DNA of 64,000 nt from Stenotrophomonas maltophilia (GCA_900113425.1 FOZF01000003.1:1-64000); one strand, 5' to 3'. Shown: positions 1-8,952, numbered from the stretch's first letter. The notes: generated from the letters alone by a model not told the origin. Numbers and translations are program-made.

Positions 1-491
1 GGGAACTCGTACTTGCTCAGCAGTTCGCGCACTTCCATTTCGACCAGCTCGAGCAGCTCGGCGTCGTCGACCATGTCAGCCTTGTTCAGGAACACCACGA
101 TGTACGGCACGCCGACCTGACGCGACAGCAGGATGTGCTCGCGGGTCTGCGGCATCGGGCCGTCAGCGGCCGAGCACACCAGGATCGCGCCGTCCATCTG
201 GGCGGCACCGGTGATCATGTTCTTGACGTAGTCAGCGTGGCCCGGGCAGTCAACGTGGGCGTAGTGACGGGTCGGGGATTCGTATTCGACGTGCGCGGTC
301 GAGATCGTGATGCCACGAGCCTTTTCTTCCGGTGCGGCGTCGATGGCGTCATACGCCTTGAACTCGCCACCGAAGCGCTCGGCGCCGATCTTGGTCAGCG
401 CGGCGGTCAGCGTGGTCTTGCCGTGGTCGACGTGACCGATGGTGCCGACGTTGACGTGCGGCTTGGTGCGCTCGAACTTACCCTTGGCCAT
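1..491 (-). CDS. tuf: Elongation factor Tu, N-terminal part (gene runs off the window start)
   Basis: EF-Tu delivers aminoacyl-tRNA to the ribosome as a GTP complex in the cytoplasm. Reading the minus strand from the ATG at 491, the protein begins [20 protein letters not shown], and the P-loop GHVDHGKT follows; the DCPGH motif of the G domain is also readable. Only about 163 residues, most of the GTPase domain, lie inside the window, so the gene is cut by the edge and not broken. It sits directly downstream of tRNA-Thr, tRNA-Gly and tRNA-Tyr on the same strand, the arrangement known from the enterobacterial tufB operon, and is probably cotranscribed with them. Genomes of this group often carry two tuf copies; which one this is cannot be told here. 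Confidence 0.97.
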   Translation of the reverse strand, partial: MAKGKFERTKPHVNVGTIGHVDHGKTTLTAALTKIGAERFGGEFKAYDAIDAAPEEKARGITISTAHVEYESPTRHYAHVDCPGHADYVKNMITGAAQMDGAILVCSAADGPMPQTREHILLSRQVGVPYIVVFLNKADMVDDAELLELVEMEVRELLSKYEF

Positions 492-530
492 GGCTGCTTA
501 TCTCGAATTCGTCTGGTGTGGTGCTGAAGA

Positions 531-606
<76 letters not shown>

Positions 607-654
607 GAGTTTTGCATTATGGCATGAACTCGATAATATTCAAAGTTCATTCAA

Positions 655-728
<74 letters not shown>

Positions 729-753
729 ACCGGGAAGTGCCACAACGTGAAGC

Positions 754-839
754 TGGTGGAGGGAGGTGGATTCGAACCACCGAAGGCGTAAGCCAGCAGA
801 TTTACAGTCTGCCCCCGTTGGCCGCTTGGGTATCCCTCC
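754..839 (-). tRNA. tRNA-Tyr (anticodon GTA)
   Basis: An 86-nt class II tRNA on the minus strand with a long variable arm. The acceptor GGAGGGA starts at 839 and an encoded CCA ends at 754. The anticodon arm GCAGA-CTGTAAA-TCTGC gives anticodon GTA (Tyr). It is the first gene after the promoter at 896-924. Confidence 0.97.
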
Positions 840-895
840 GTTTCAACCCCATCCCGTGCCGCCGAAGCGTTGCGGTGTGTGGTGGTGAGCCCGCA

Positions 896-924
896 ATTCT
901 GGAGATGAAGCGGGGGCCTGTCAA
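896..924 (-). promoter_or_regulatory. Sigma70-type promoter for the tRNA-Tyr/Gly/Thr-tuf unit
   Basis: On the minus strand a perfect -35 TTGACA (919-924) is separated by 17 bp from CAGAAT (896-901, four of six matches to TATAAT). It is followed by a G+C-rich discriminator (TGCGGGC), as expected for stringently controlled stable-RNA promoters. It lies about 55 bp upstream of tRNA-Tyr. A T-rich block (930-947 on the plus strand) just upstream could act as an UP element. Read by eye only. Confidence 0.7.
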
Positions 925-976
925 CGCTTTTTTTCACTTTTTTTCACATGCGTCGCAAACCCTTTGATACGCAAGC

Positions 977-1993
977 CTATTGCCCGGGCAGTGCCAGGGC
1001 CTCGTCGGCGAAGATCGCCACATGCGGAACGCCGTCGGCACCGATCCAGCCGCGGTACATGCCCTGGGTGTTGAACGGCGTGGCCGCTTTTCCATCGGCG
1101 GAGAGCACGATCGCACCGCCATCCCCACCCATCTGCGGAATCGCCTCGTTGATCACGCCCCTGCCCGCCTCCGCCGGCGACTGGCCCTGGTAGCGGATAC
1201 GCGCGCAGATCTCGTGCGCGGCAGCGGTGCGGATGTAGTACTCGCCCCACCCGGTTCCCGACACCGCACAGCGTGCATCGGCCCAGGTGCCTGCGCCGAT
1301 GATCGGCGAATCGCCGACACGCCCGTAGCGCTTGTTGGTCATTCCTCCGGTGGAGGTGCCCGCTGCCAGGCGCCCCTGCGCATCCAGCGCAACCGCACCG
1401 ACCGTGCCGAAGTGCCGGGCCGTTTCCAGGTCGGCGTGGGCCTGGCCGCCGGCCTCCTCCTTCAGTGCGCGCTGCAGCTGCTGCCAGCGCTTTTCGGTGC
1501 GGAAGTACGAAGGATCGACCAGGGTCATGCCCTGCTCGACCGCGAACGCCTCGGCGCCCTGCCCGACCATCATCACGTGTTTCGATTCCTGCATGACAGC
1601 CGTTGCCAGCAGGATCGGGTTGCGTACGCGCCGCACGCCAGCCACCGCGCCGGCCGCCTGGGTGGCGCCATCCATCACGGCCGCGTCCAGCTCGTTGTGC
1701 CCTTCGTGGGTGAACACCGCGCCTTTGCCGGCATTGAACGTGGGATCGTCCTCGAGAACGGTGATCGCTGCGGTGACCGCCGACAGCGCAGGGCGACCCG
1801 CTGCCAGCTCGGCATGCCCCTTCAGCAGCGCCGCACGGAGTGCCGCCCGCGCCGCCTTCTCCTCGGCGGCGGACAGATCCTTGCGCTCGACGCCGGCACC
1901 GCCGTGGACGACCAGCAGGGGCGACGCACCCGGCGCAGCATGGGCGAGCAACGGCAGGGACAGCAGCGCAGACAGCGCCAGATGAAGCTTCAT
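977..1993 (-). CDS. Secreted isoaspartyl peptidase / plant-type L-asparaginase (Ntn hydrolase)
   Basis: Predicted to hydrolyse beta-aspartyl (isoaspartyl) dipeptides and perhaps L-asparagine. The family is made as a proenzyme that cleaves itself before a threonine, which becomes the N-terminal nucleophile. That site is visible as HFG-TVGAVALD, with Thr197 counted from the chosen start; the downstream GTSTGG and GAGTWAD segments are also family features. The first about 20 residues (MKLHLALSALLSLPLLAHAA) form a signal peptide, so the enzyme probably works in the periplasm, unlike the cytoplasmic E. coli IaaA. Length 338 residues, typical. An in-frame ATG 24 bp upstream would put eight polar residues before the signal peptide, so the start at 1993 is preferred. 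It lies 88 bp downstream of a secreted cyanophycinase on the same strand, whose product would be its substrate. Confidence 0.9.
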   Translation of the reverse strand: MKLHLALSALLSLPLLAHAAPGASPLLVVHGGAGVERKDLSAAEEKAARAALRAALLKGHAELAAGRPALSAVTAAITVLEDDPTFNAGKGAVFTHEGHNELDAAVMDGATQAAGAVAGVRRVRNPILLATAVMQESKHVMMVGQGAEAFAVEQGMTLVDPSYFRTEKRWQQLQRALKEEAGGQAHADLETARHFGTVGAVALDAQGRLAAGTSTGGMTNKRYGRVGDSPIIGAGTWADARCAVSGTGWGEYYIRTAAAHEICARIRYQGQSPAEAGRGVINEAIPQMGGDGGAIVLSADGKAATPFNTQGMYRGWIGADGVPHVAIFADEALALPGQ

Positions 1994-2081
1994 CGATATC
2001 TCCGGAAATGGAAGCAATGGCGTCGAGCAGGCTCGACGAGATGCCTGTAAGGAGGCGCCGGCGCGCGGCCGGCAGCAGCGG

Positions 2082-3104
2082 TCAGCGACGGATCAGTTCA
2101 ATCCGGCCACCATCCACATCGACCGCTGCGTGATAGTCGGCGTCGGCCTGGAAGTCGTCCAGCCGCATGCGGCCGCCGCTTGCCACCACGGTAACCGGCA
2201 CAGCGTGGAAACGCAGCGGTTCGCCCTGTGTCAGCCGGTCCGCGCCACGACCCGGACGGACCACCCAGACCCTGCCATGACCATCGGCGCTGTAGACCTG
2301 CGCGCGTCCGTCAGGCTCCGCGCACAGCGCGGTGTCTTCGTCCACGCCGATGCCGATCATGTCCGGGTCGCCACTGTCCTGCGCGGCACGGGCGACGAAC
2401 ACGATCAGGCGACCGAGACGATCACGCCGGTCGAAGTGGGTGTCTGTGACCACCCGCTGCAGATAGGGCATCTGAAGGAAGCCACTGTCCATCGTCACCG
2501 CGCTGCCCATCGGGTCGGCCAGGGCGGCGGCGGAGGTGACGCTGCCACCGTCAAGCGCGCCGTAGGCATAGCCACCGAGGATCGCCAGTCCGGCACTGGT
2601 GCCGGCGATCGGTTTGCCGGCACGGACGTGGGCGTTGAGTGCGCGGTTGAGTGCGGTCCCCTTCCAGAAGCGGATGTAGCGCGACTGGTCGCCGCCGGCG
2701 ATGAAGATGGCGTCGGCCGCGGCCACTACCCGCAGTACGGCCGGGTCGTCGGCGCCACGACGGCTGTCGAACACCAGGGTCTGCACGGCGGTGGTGCCGC
2801 CGATGTCATGGTGCAGACGCTCCTGCAGCTCGTCGCTGCCGGAGGCGCGCAGGATCAGCACGCGGCCATTGCCGGCCTGCTTCAACCACCACTGGAACGC
2901 CTCCGGCACCCACTCTCCACCGCCCATCAGCATCATCGCCGGCGCCCTGGGCCCTGGACGCGGGGCATCGATATCGCCGGTCTCGTAATAGGCGAATCCC
3001 GGCCCCTGCAGGTCCTGCGCGGACGCGGCCAGCGGCGAGCCAAGGAGAACCAGCACTGCCAAGCCGGGAAGCACGTGACGCAGCCTCCAATGGAACCGTC
3101 GCAT
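2082..3104 (-). CDS. Secreted cyanophycinase (peptidase family S51)
   Basis: Cyanophycinases cut the beta-Asp-Arg backbone of cyanophycin into beta-Asp-Arg dipeptides. The S51 nucleophile elbow GTSAGLAILGG is present (Ser170), and DAIFIAGGDQSRYIRFW, about 35 residues earlier, matches the conserved DAIFxxGGDQ block of the family. Residues 1-29 (MRRFHWRLRHVLPGLAVLVL then LGSPLAASA) form a signal peptide, so the enzyme is exported, like the extracellular CphE type and unlike cyanobacterial CphB. The start at 3104 has a good Shine-Dalgarno (AGGGAG) and is preferred to an ATG 60 bp upstream. Length 340 residues. It is probably cotranscribed with the isoaspartyl peptidase downstream and is divergent from a TonB-dependent receptor. 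The natural substrate is inferred; other branched or beta-linked peptides are possible. Confidence 0.88.
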   Translation of the reverse strand: MRRFHWRLRHVLPGLAVLVLLGSPLAASAQDLQGPGFAYYETGDIDAPRPGPRAPAMMLMGGGEWVPEAFQWWLKQAGNGRVLILRASGSDELQERLHHDIGGTTAVQTLVFDSRRGADDPAVLRVVAAADAIFIAGGDQSRYIRFWKGTALNRALNAHVRAGKPIAGTSAGLAILGGYAYGALDGGSVTSAAALADPMGSAVTMDSGFLQMPYLQRVVTDTHFDRRDRLGRLIVFVARAAQDSGDPDMIGIGVDEDTALCAEPDGRAQVYSADGHGRVWVVRPGRGADRLTQGEPLRFHAVPVTVVASGGRMRLDDFQADADYHAAVDVDGGRIELIRR

Positions 3105-3273
3105 CTTGATCTCCCTGAACAGAAACGACCTGCAAGCGTTTTCACTCTTTGCCAGATGGGGCATCAGTAGTCAAGGGCATGAAAAAGGCGTTAAATGCCG
3201 GCGCCCATTGCGGAAATCTGAATGGGGGATGGGCCCCTCCTCTGCGGGCCGGCGTTACTTCCGGGAACTTCTA

Positions 3274-6012
3274 ATGCGTAGACAGGCGATGGCGTGGTCG
3301 ATCCAGCTGGCGTTGATGGGCCTTGCCGCTTCTGCGGCGGCGCAGGCTCCGGCCTCCTCTCCGGTACGGCAGCTCGATGCGGTGCAGGTCACCGGCTCAC
3401 GCATTCCGCGCGCCCAGGTCGAGGGCCCGGCCCCGATCACGGTGATCGACGCCGAACAGATCCGTTCCAGCGGCTTCACCACCGTGCCGGACGTGCTGCG
3501 GGCAATGACCCAGAACGGGGGCGAGACGCAGAGCCAGCAATCCTCCAGCGGCGCCGACTTCTCGCCGGGTGCGCAGCAGGTCGACCTGCGTGGGCTGGGG
3601 CCCAACCACACCCTGGTGCTGGTCAACGGCCGCCGCATCGCCGATTTCCCGATGCCGTTCCAGGGCCGCAGCAACTTCACCGACGTGTCCAACATTCCGC
3701 TGGGCATGATCGACCGCATCGAAGTGCTGACCGGCAGCGCCTCGGCCATCTATGGCTCGGACGCGATCGCCGGCGTGGTCAACTTCATCCTCAAGAAGAA
3801 GGCCGACGGCACCACGGTCGACGTGCGCATGGGCACCACCAGTGAAGGCGGTGGCGATTCCTTCGACATGAGCCTGTCCAGCGGGTTCAGCGCGGGCAGC
3901 TTCAATGCGGTGTACAGCGTGGAGCTGCAGTCGCAGACGCCGCTGTGGGCCTATGAGCGCGACATCCAGGATTCGACCCAGGACGGGCCGACTGCGGGCT
4001 CGCGCATCGCCCGCCGCGCCTACCTGCGCACCGACTACAACGATGACTACCTGGACCCGGGCGCGGCCACCTGTGATGCCCTCAGCGGACAGAACCAGGG
4101 CAGCACCTACCATGCCTTCCGCCCCCGCTACGGCTACTACTGCGGCAGCGACGCGTCGATCGGCTACGGCACCATCCTCAGCAAGCGCCGCGGCGCCAAC
4201 GGCTATGCCTCGCTGAGCTATGACTTCGACAACGGCCAGCAGTGGTTCGCCGACGTGCAGATGGGTTACCACACGCTGGCGCTGATGCGCGACGTGACGT
4301 CGTGGGGCCGCATGGCCGCCGACGGCGACGAGTCGGGCTACTTCAGCAACGAAGCCACCGGCGAAATCGAGTTCTGGCAGCGTCAGTTCTCGCCCGAGGA
4401 AATGGGCGGCCTGCGCAACGCGATGGTGCGCAGCACGCAGAAGACCTTCAGCGTGACCACCGGCTTCAAGGGCAACCTGGCCGGCAACTGGGATTACGAA
4501 GCGGCGTTGAGCCATTCGCAGTACCAGTCGCGGATCAGCTGGCCGCAGATCATCGCCGGCAGGGCCAACGACCTGTTCCTGGGCCCGCAGCTGGGCGAGG
4601 ACGATGACGGCTTCCCGATCTACAACGCCGACCCGTCGCGGCTGTACCGCCCGCTGACCCGCGCCGAGTACGACGCGATCGCCGCACGTACTACCTATAC
4701 CCCCAAGTCCCGCACCGGGACGGCCGCCCTCACCCTGACCAACGGCTCGCTGTTCGCCCTGCCCGGCGGCGATGCCGGTTTTGCCGCGACGGTGGAAGTG
4801 GGCCAGCAGGCCTACGCACTGAATCCCGATCCGCTGGCGACCCAGTACTACTACTACAGCTGGAAGGATTCCGACGGCAAGGGTTCGCGCAACCGCTGGG
4901 CAACGGCCGCCGAGCTGCGCATGCCGCTGCACGAGACGATCAACCTGAGCGTGGCCGGTCGCTATGACCAGTACCGCTACTCCGGCCACACGATCGGCAA
5001 GGCGACCTGGAGCGGCGGCCTTGAGTGGCGCCCGGTCGAGAGCCTGCTGGTGCGCGGTTCCTACGGCACGGCCTTCCGCGCCCCGGACCTGCACTACGTG
5101 TTTGCCGGCCCCGGCAACGACGAAACCAGCACCGAGGACCTGTACAGCTGCCGCGCCGACCAGGCCGATGACTGCTCGGACTACGAGCGCAATGTCATCC
5201 GCAGCCGCAGCGGCAACCGCGAACTGGACCCGGAGACCAGCACCTCGTGGAGCGCAGGCTTCGTCTGGTCGCCGGCCGCAGGGCTGGACCTTTCGGTGGA
5301 CTGGTTCGACATCGACATGCGCAGGCAGGTGCAGGACATGGACGTGCGCACGATACTGGCCAGTGAAGCGAACTGTCGCCTGGGCGACGCCGACATCGCT
5401 TCACCGACCTGCGTGGACGCGCTGGCGCGGGTGACCCGGACCGCCGACGGCCGCTTGTACGGGGTGCATGTGAATCCGATCAACGTGGCTCGCGAGTCGA
5501 CGTCGGGCATCGATGCGGGCCTGCGCTACCGACTGCAGACCGGTATCGGTGACTTCATCTTCAACGGCAGCCACACCTGGGTGAAGAAGCACGATTTCCA
5601 GCGCTACGCCGGCGATGCGATCGAGGACCAGTTCGCCGTGAACAGCGGCTTCGATATCCCGCGCACCAAGAGCAGCGTCAGTGTGACCTGGGAAAAGGAT
5701 GCATGGTCGGCCACCGTGTACGGTTCGCGACTGGGCAAGCTGCCAACCTCGGACAGCTACGACCAGGTGTTCGACTGGGACAGCGGCGACAGCCCGTACA
5801 TCAGGGCCACGTACCGCTACAACGCGTCGGTGCAGTATCGCTTCGACGACCACTCGCGCCTGTCACTGTCTGTGGTCAACGTGTTCAACAAGATGCCGCC
5901 GAAGGACGCAACGTACACGGCGTACCCGTACTACGACGTCTCCTGGTTCGACAGCGTGGGCCGCACGATCAATCTGCAGTACACGCACAAGTTCGGGGGC
6001 AGCGCCTTGTAG
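3274..6012 (+). CDS. TonB-dependent outer-membrane receptor
   Basis: A 912-residue TonB-dependent receptor. Signal peptide at residues 1-24 (MRRQAMAWSIQLALMGLAAS then AAAQ), an N-terminal plug domain (VTGSRIPR, then ITVIDAEQI, LRGLGPNHTLVLVNGRRI and IYGSDAIAGVVNFIL), and a long beta-barrel ending in NLQYTHKFGGSAL. The barrel resembles the large receptors that xanthomonads use for sugars and peptides. No siderophore-type gene or clear Fur box is nearby. It is divergent from the cyanophycinase across 169 bp, so the two sides may share control, and uptake of cyanophycin fragments or other beta-aspartyl peptides is the inferred role. The start at 3274 was chosen because it opens directly on the signal peptide; 56 in-frame codons upstream do not look like coding sequence. 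Confidence 0.9.
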   Translation: MRRQAMAWSIQLALMGLAASAAAQAPASSPVRQLDAVQVTGSRIPRAQVEGPAPITVIDAEQIRSSGFTTVPDVLRAMTQNGGETQSQQSSSGADFSPGAQQVDLRGLGPNHTLVLVNGRRIADFPMPFQGRSNFTDVSNIPLGMIDRIEVLTGSASAIYGSDAIAGVVNFILKKKADGTTVDVRMGTTSEGGGDSFDMSLSSGFSAGSFNAVYSVELQSQTPLWAYERDIQDSTQDGPTAGSRIARRAYLRTDYNDDYLDPGAATCDALSGQNQGSTYHAFRPRYGYYCGSDASIGYGTILSKRRGANGYASLSYDFDNGQQWFADVQMGYHTLALMRDVTSWGRMAADGDESGYFSNEATGEIEFWQRQFSPEEMGGLRNAMVRSTQKTFSVTTGFKGNLAGNWDYEAALSHSQYQSRISWPQIIAGRANDLFLGPQLGEDDDGFPIYNADPSRLYRPLTRAEYDAIAARTTYTPKSRTGTAALTLTNGSLFALPGGDAGFAATVEVGQQAYALNPDPLATQYYYYSWKDSDGKGSRNRWATAAELRMPLHETINLSVAGRYDQYRYSGHTIGKATWSGGLEWRPVESLLVRGSYGTAFRAPDLHYVFAGPGNDETSTEDLYSCRADQADDCSDYERNVIRSRSGNRELDPETSTSWSAGFVWSPAAGLDLSVDWFDIDMRRQVQDMDVRTILASEANCRLGDADIASPTCVDALARVTRTADGRLYGVHVNPINVARESTSGIDAGLRYRLQTGIGDFIFNGSHTWVKKHDFQRYAGDAIEDQFAVNSGFDIPRTKSSVSVTWEKDAWSATVYGSRLGKLPTSDSYDQVFDWDSGDSPYIRATYRYNASVQYRFDDHSRLSLSVVNVFNKMPPKDATYTAYPYYDVSWFDSVGRTINLQYTHKFGGSAL

Positions 6013-6068
6013 TACGGCCGGAAGGAGGGGCGGAGGCGGAAGCACCGTCCCTTCTTCGCGCAATGCGG

Positions 6069-6443
6069 TTTTCCACACCACGCGTGGAAAGCGATGGGGG
6101 CTTGGTGTGGACAAGTCGGTGGGAGCCTTGCCCCGCAGGCGTTTCCATGCGTGGTCATTTTTTGTCCACGTCCGCGATTGTTTTCCACATGGAGCGTGGA
6201 AGGCAATGGGAACTTGATGTGGACAAGTGGGTGAGAGCGTTGTCGTGCAGGCGTTTCGAAGCGTGGTGAAAATTTATCCACGCTGCCCGGACACGCCCTG
6301 TGGAGACGAGCGTGGACTCGGCGCTACACGCGGCTCGTCGGTTTTCCACATCGGGCGTGGAAAGCGATGGGAGTTTGCTGTGGACAAGTGCCGGCGAACA
6401 GCACACCGCAAGCGTTTCGCTGGGTGGTGTTTTTTTATCCACC
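6069..6443 (+). repeat. Three copies of a 102-bp repeat rich in DnaA-box-like motifs
   Basis: Copies at about 6069-6170, 6181-6282 and 6342-6443. Each begins with TTTTCCACA, five variable bases and CGTGGAA (a small hairpin), continues GCAATGGG or GCGATGGG, then TGTGGACAAG near position 40, AGGCGTTTC or AAGCGTTTC near position 72, and ends TTATCCAC or TTGTCCAC. TTTTCCACA fits the relaxed DnaA-box consensus TTWTNCACA exactly in all three copies. The other sites (TTGTCCACA on the minus strand, TTATCCACG, TTATCCACC) have one mismatch. Copy starts are 112 and 161 bp apart, while unit length is constant. Whether DnaA binds is unknown. Confidence 0.75.
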
Positions 6444-6454
6444 CGGAAACGCGA

Positions 6455-6477
6455 ACGCCCCGCTCGGGGCGGGGCGT
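6455..6477 (-). terminator. GC hairpin downstream of ychF
   Basis: ACGCCCCG (6455-6462) pairs perfectly with CGGGGCGT (6470-6477) around a 7-nt loop. It lies 25 bp past the ychF stop in the direction of transcription. The T tract after it is poor, so termination may be inefficient or Rho-assisted. Confidence 0.55.
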
Positions 6478-6502
6478 CCGGGGTCGATCCGATGCCGCTG
6501 GA

Positions 6503-7594
6503 TCAGACGTTGAAGCGGAAGTGCAGCACGTCGCCTTCCTGCACGCGGTATTCCTTTCCTTCCAGGCGCAGGCGACCGGCTTCCTTGGCGCCGGCTTCGC
6601 CCTTGTACTTGATGAAGTCGTCATACGCGATGGTTTCGGCGCGGATGAAGCCCTTCTCGAAGTCGGTGTGGATGACCGCGGCGGCCTGCGGGGCGGTGGC
6701 ACCCTTGCGCACGGTCCAGGCGCGGACTTCCTTCACGCCGGCGGTGAAGTAGGTCTGCAGGCCCAGCAGGCTGTAGGCCGCGTTGATCACGCGGTTCAGG
6801 CCCGGCTCGCTCAGGCCCAGGTCGGCCAGGAAGGTGTCGCGGTCCTCGTCGTCCAGCTGCGACAGTTCTTCCTCGATCGCGGCGGACACCGGCACCACCT
6901 GCGCGCCCTCGGCGGCAGCGTGCGCGCGCACGGCTTCCAGGTGCGGGTTGTTTTCGAACCCGTCCTCCAGCACGTTGGCGATGTACATCACCGGCTTCAG
7001 GGTCAGCAGGAACAGGTCGCGCACCAGCGCCTTCTCTTCCTCGTCCAGACCCACCGAACGGCCGGACTTGCCGTCCGACAGCGCAGCCTGCAGCTTGGCC
7101 AGCACCGGCTTGCGCGCGGCCGCCTCCTTGTCGCCACCCTTGGCAGCGCGCTCGGCGCGGTTCAGTGCCTTCTCGACGCTGTCCAGATCAGCCAGGGCCA
7201 GTTCGGTATCGATGGTTTCGATATCCGAAATGGGATCGACCTTGTTGTTGACGTGGATGACGTCGGCGTTCTCGAAGCAGCGCACTACGTGGGTGATCGC
7301 ATCGACTTCGCGGATGTGCGCGAGGAACTTGTTGCCCAGTCCTTCGCCGCTGGCAGCACCGGCGACCAGGCCGGCGATGTCGACGAATTCCACGGCGGTC
7401 GGAATGACCTTCTGCGGGTTGATGATCGCTGCCAGCTCGTTCAGGCGCGGGTCCGGCACCGGCACGATGCCGACGTTCGGTTCGATGGTGCAGAACGGGA
7501 AGTTCGCCGCGGCGATGCCCGCCTTGGTCAGCGCGTTGAACAGGGTCGACTTGCCGACGTTGGGCAGGCCGACGATGCCGCATTTGATACCCAT
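6503..7594 (-). CDS. ychF: Ribosome-associated Obg-family ATPase YchF
   Basis: YchF (OLA1 family) binds ribosomes and hydrolyses ATP rather than GTP; it is linked to stress responses. The protein starts [20 protein letters not shown] with a clear P-loop. The G4 region reads NVLE in place of NKxD, the substitution that explains ATP preference in this family. The C-terminal TGS-like domain ([17 protein letters not shown] and [20 protein letters not shown]) is complete. Length 363 residues, as usual. The chosen ATG opens directly on the P-loop strand; 23 upstream in-frame codons are not conserved-looking. It follows pth by 102 bp on the same strand, the common gammaproteobacterial order. Confidence 0.97.
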   Translation of the reverse strand: MGIKCGIVGLPNVGKSTLFNALTKAGIAAANFPFCTIEPNVGIVPVPDPRLNELAAIINPQKVIPTAVEFVDIAGLVAGAASGEGLGNKFLAHIREVDAITHVVRCFENADVIHVNNKVDPISDIETIDTELALADLDSVEKALNRAERAAKGGDKEAAARKPVLAKLQAALSDGKSGRSVGLDEEEKALVRDLFLLTLKPVMYIANVLEDGFENNPHLEAVRAHAAAEGAQVVPVSAAIEEELSQLDDEDRDTFLADLGLSEPGLNRVINAAYSLLGLQTYFTAGVKEVRAWTVRKGATAPQAAAVIHTDFEKGFIRAETIAYDDFIKYKGEAGAKEAGRLRLEGKEYRVQEGDVLHFRFNV

Positions 7595-7696
7595 CTTTGA
7601 CAACCTCTGGGGTGAAATTGATTGGGAAAACAGCGCGCGCGCCGCTTTCCCAAGCTGTTTCAATCGATCATTGCGGGTGCCAACCGGAGTTGGCAG

Positions 7697-8275
7697 CTAC
7701 TTCGGGGTGTTCAGGCGCTTCATCGCTTCATTGAAATCGCCCTGCACGGCCAGCGGCATCACGTCGATCGCATCATCGATGGCGCGCGCGATCAGCAGGT
7801 CGTCGTCCTTGGACGGACGGCCCAGCACCCAGCCCACCACGCGATCCTTGTGGCCGGGATGGCCGATGCCCACGCGCAGGCGATGGAACTTGCCGTGACC
7901 CAGCAGGCGGATGGTGTCGCGCAGGCCATTCTGGCCGCCATGACCACCGTCGAACTTGAGCCGCGCCACACCGGGCGGGAGGTCCAGTTCATCATGCGCC
8001 AACAGGGTTTCCTCGGGCTCGATCTTCCAGAACCGCTGCGCGGCGGTGACCGATTTGCCACTGAGGTTCATGAAAGTGGCAGGCTTGAGCAGCCATACCG
8101 TCTGCCCGGCGATCTCGACCTTGGCGGTCTCGCCGAACAGCTTGCTGTCCACGTTCCATCGCGCCCCTGCCTTTTCCGCCAGGGCCTCAACGAAATGAAA
8201 CCCGGCATTGTGCCGGGTCCGGGCGTGCTCCGATCCGGGATTGCCCAGACCGACGATCAGTCGCAGTCCTGCCAT
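7697..8275 (-). CDS. pth: Peptidyl-tRNA hydrolase
   Basis: Releases peptides from peptidyl-tRNAs that drop off the ribosome, recycling the tRNA. The N-terminus MAGLRLIVGLGNPGSEHART is the family signature, with the catalytic histidine region RHNAGFHFVE and the downstream motif FMNLSG. The central AHDELDLPPG and GGHGGQNGLRD segments are also diagnostic. Length 192 residues, normal. It lies 56 bp after rplY and before ychF on the same strand. The intercistronic gap to rplY contains a perfect hairpin (8299-8324). Confidence 0.97.
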   Translation of the reverse strand: MAGLRLIVGLGNPGSEHARTRHNAGFHFVEALAEKAGARWNVDSKLFGETAKVEIAGQTVWLLKPATFMNLSGKSVTAAQRFWKIEPEETLLAHDELDLPPGVARLKFDGGHGGQNGLRDTIRLLGHGKFHRLRVGIGHPGHKDRVVGWVLGRPSKDDDLLIARAIDDAIDVMPLAVQGDFNEAMKRLNTPK

Positions 8276-8298
8276 TGGATCTTCCTGTAGATGCCGGT

Positions 8299-8324
8299 GC
8301 GGCGCCTGCCGGAGCAGGCGCCGC
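8299..8324 (-). other. Perfect 11-bp hairpin between rplY and pth
   Basis: GCGGCGCCTGC (8299-8309) pairs with GCAGGCGCCGC (8314-8324) across a 4-nt loop. No T run follows in the direction of transcription, so it is more likely an mRNA stability or partial-attenuation element within the rplY-pth transcript than a full terminator. Confidence 0.5.
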
Positions 8325-8331
8325 GGGGGCA

Positions 8332-8952
8332 TTACTCGGCGGCCGGTGCTTCTTCAGCGTCGGCAGCGTCTTCCTTGCCGTGCTTGGCGGTGACGATCGC
8401 GTCGTCGTGGTCCTTGCCCAGCGCCAGGGCCGGGATTTCCACGCCCTTCGGCAGCTTGATGTTGGACAGGTACACCACGTCGCCGGCAGCCAGGTCGGCC
8501 AGGTCGACTTCGATCGACTCCGGCAGGTCCTTCGGCAGGCAGCTGATGGTCACTTCCTTCAGTTCGTGGGTGACCACGACGTCGGCAGCCTTGCCGGCCG
8601 GCGAGGTGTCTTCGTTGATGAAGTGCAGCGGGACCGAAGCGGTCAGGGCTTCGTTCTCGTTCACGCGCTGGAAGTCCAGGTGCATGATCAGCTGCTTGTA
8701 CGGATGGCGCTGCATGTCACGCAGCAGGACCTTCTGCACCTGGCCGTCCAGGTTCAGGTCCAGGATCGAGGCATAGAACCACTCGTTCTGCTGGGCCAGC
8801 CAGATTTCGTTGTGGTCCAGGCTGATGGCGACCGGCTCGGCGTTGCCGCCGTACACGATGGCCGGGATCACACCAGCGTGACGCAGGCGGCGGCTCGCAC
8901 CCTTACGCTGCAGTTCACGCTTGGTGACCTTGATTTCATGGGTCTTCGACAT
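8332..8952 (-). CDS. rplY: 50S ribosomal protein L25, long (CTC/TL5) form
   Basis: Binds 5S rRNA in the large subunit. The N-terminal L25 domain (MSKTHEIKVTKRELQRKGAS to about residue 95) is followed by the beta-rich C-terminal domain of the CTC/TL5 type (about 100-190) and an acidic, Ala/Glu-rich tail (EDAADAEEAPAAE). Length 206 residues, against about 94 for the short E. coli form; the long form is usual in xanthomonads. It lies between prs and pth on the same strand. Confidence 0.96.
   Translation of the reverse strand: MSKTHEIKVTKRELQRKGASRRLRHAGVIPAIVYGGNAEPVAISLDHNEIWLAQQNEWFYASILDLNLDGQVQKVLLRDMQRHPYKQLIMHLDFQRVNENEALTASVPLHFINEDTSPAGKAADVVVTHELKEVTISCLPKDLPESIEVDLADLAAGDVVYLSNIKLPKGVEIPALALGKDHDDAIVTAKHGKEDAADAEEAPAAE

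Larger units (their letters stand above)
6013..6502. other. 490-bp intergenic region with three 102-bp repeats
   Basis: No gene is seen between the receptor stop and the ychF stop. The region holds three degenerate copies of a 102-bp unit (given separately) and a ychF-side GC hairpin at 6455-6477. It is noticeably less GC-rich than the flanking genes. Short open frames here lack ribosome sites and protein-like composition. Confidence 0.8.

Noticed and set aside
977..1993. Isoaspartyl peptidase as cytoplasmic asparagine-metabolism gene
   Set aside because: The signal peptide and the adjacent secreted cyanophycinase point to a periplasmic role, so a housekeeping cytoplasmic function was not adopted.
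3397..5094. 565-codon minus-strand open frame inside the TonB receptor
   Set aside because: The plus-strand receptor has plug and barrel motifs throughout; the antisense frame has no start context or protein-like features.
6013..6500. Short open frames among the 102-bp repeats as small genes
   Set aside because: They run through repeat hairpins, differ between copies, and have no ribosome sites.
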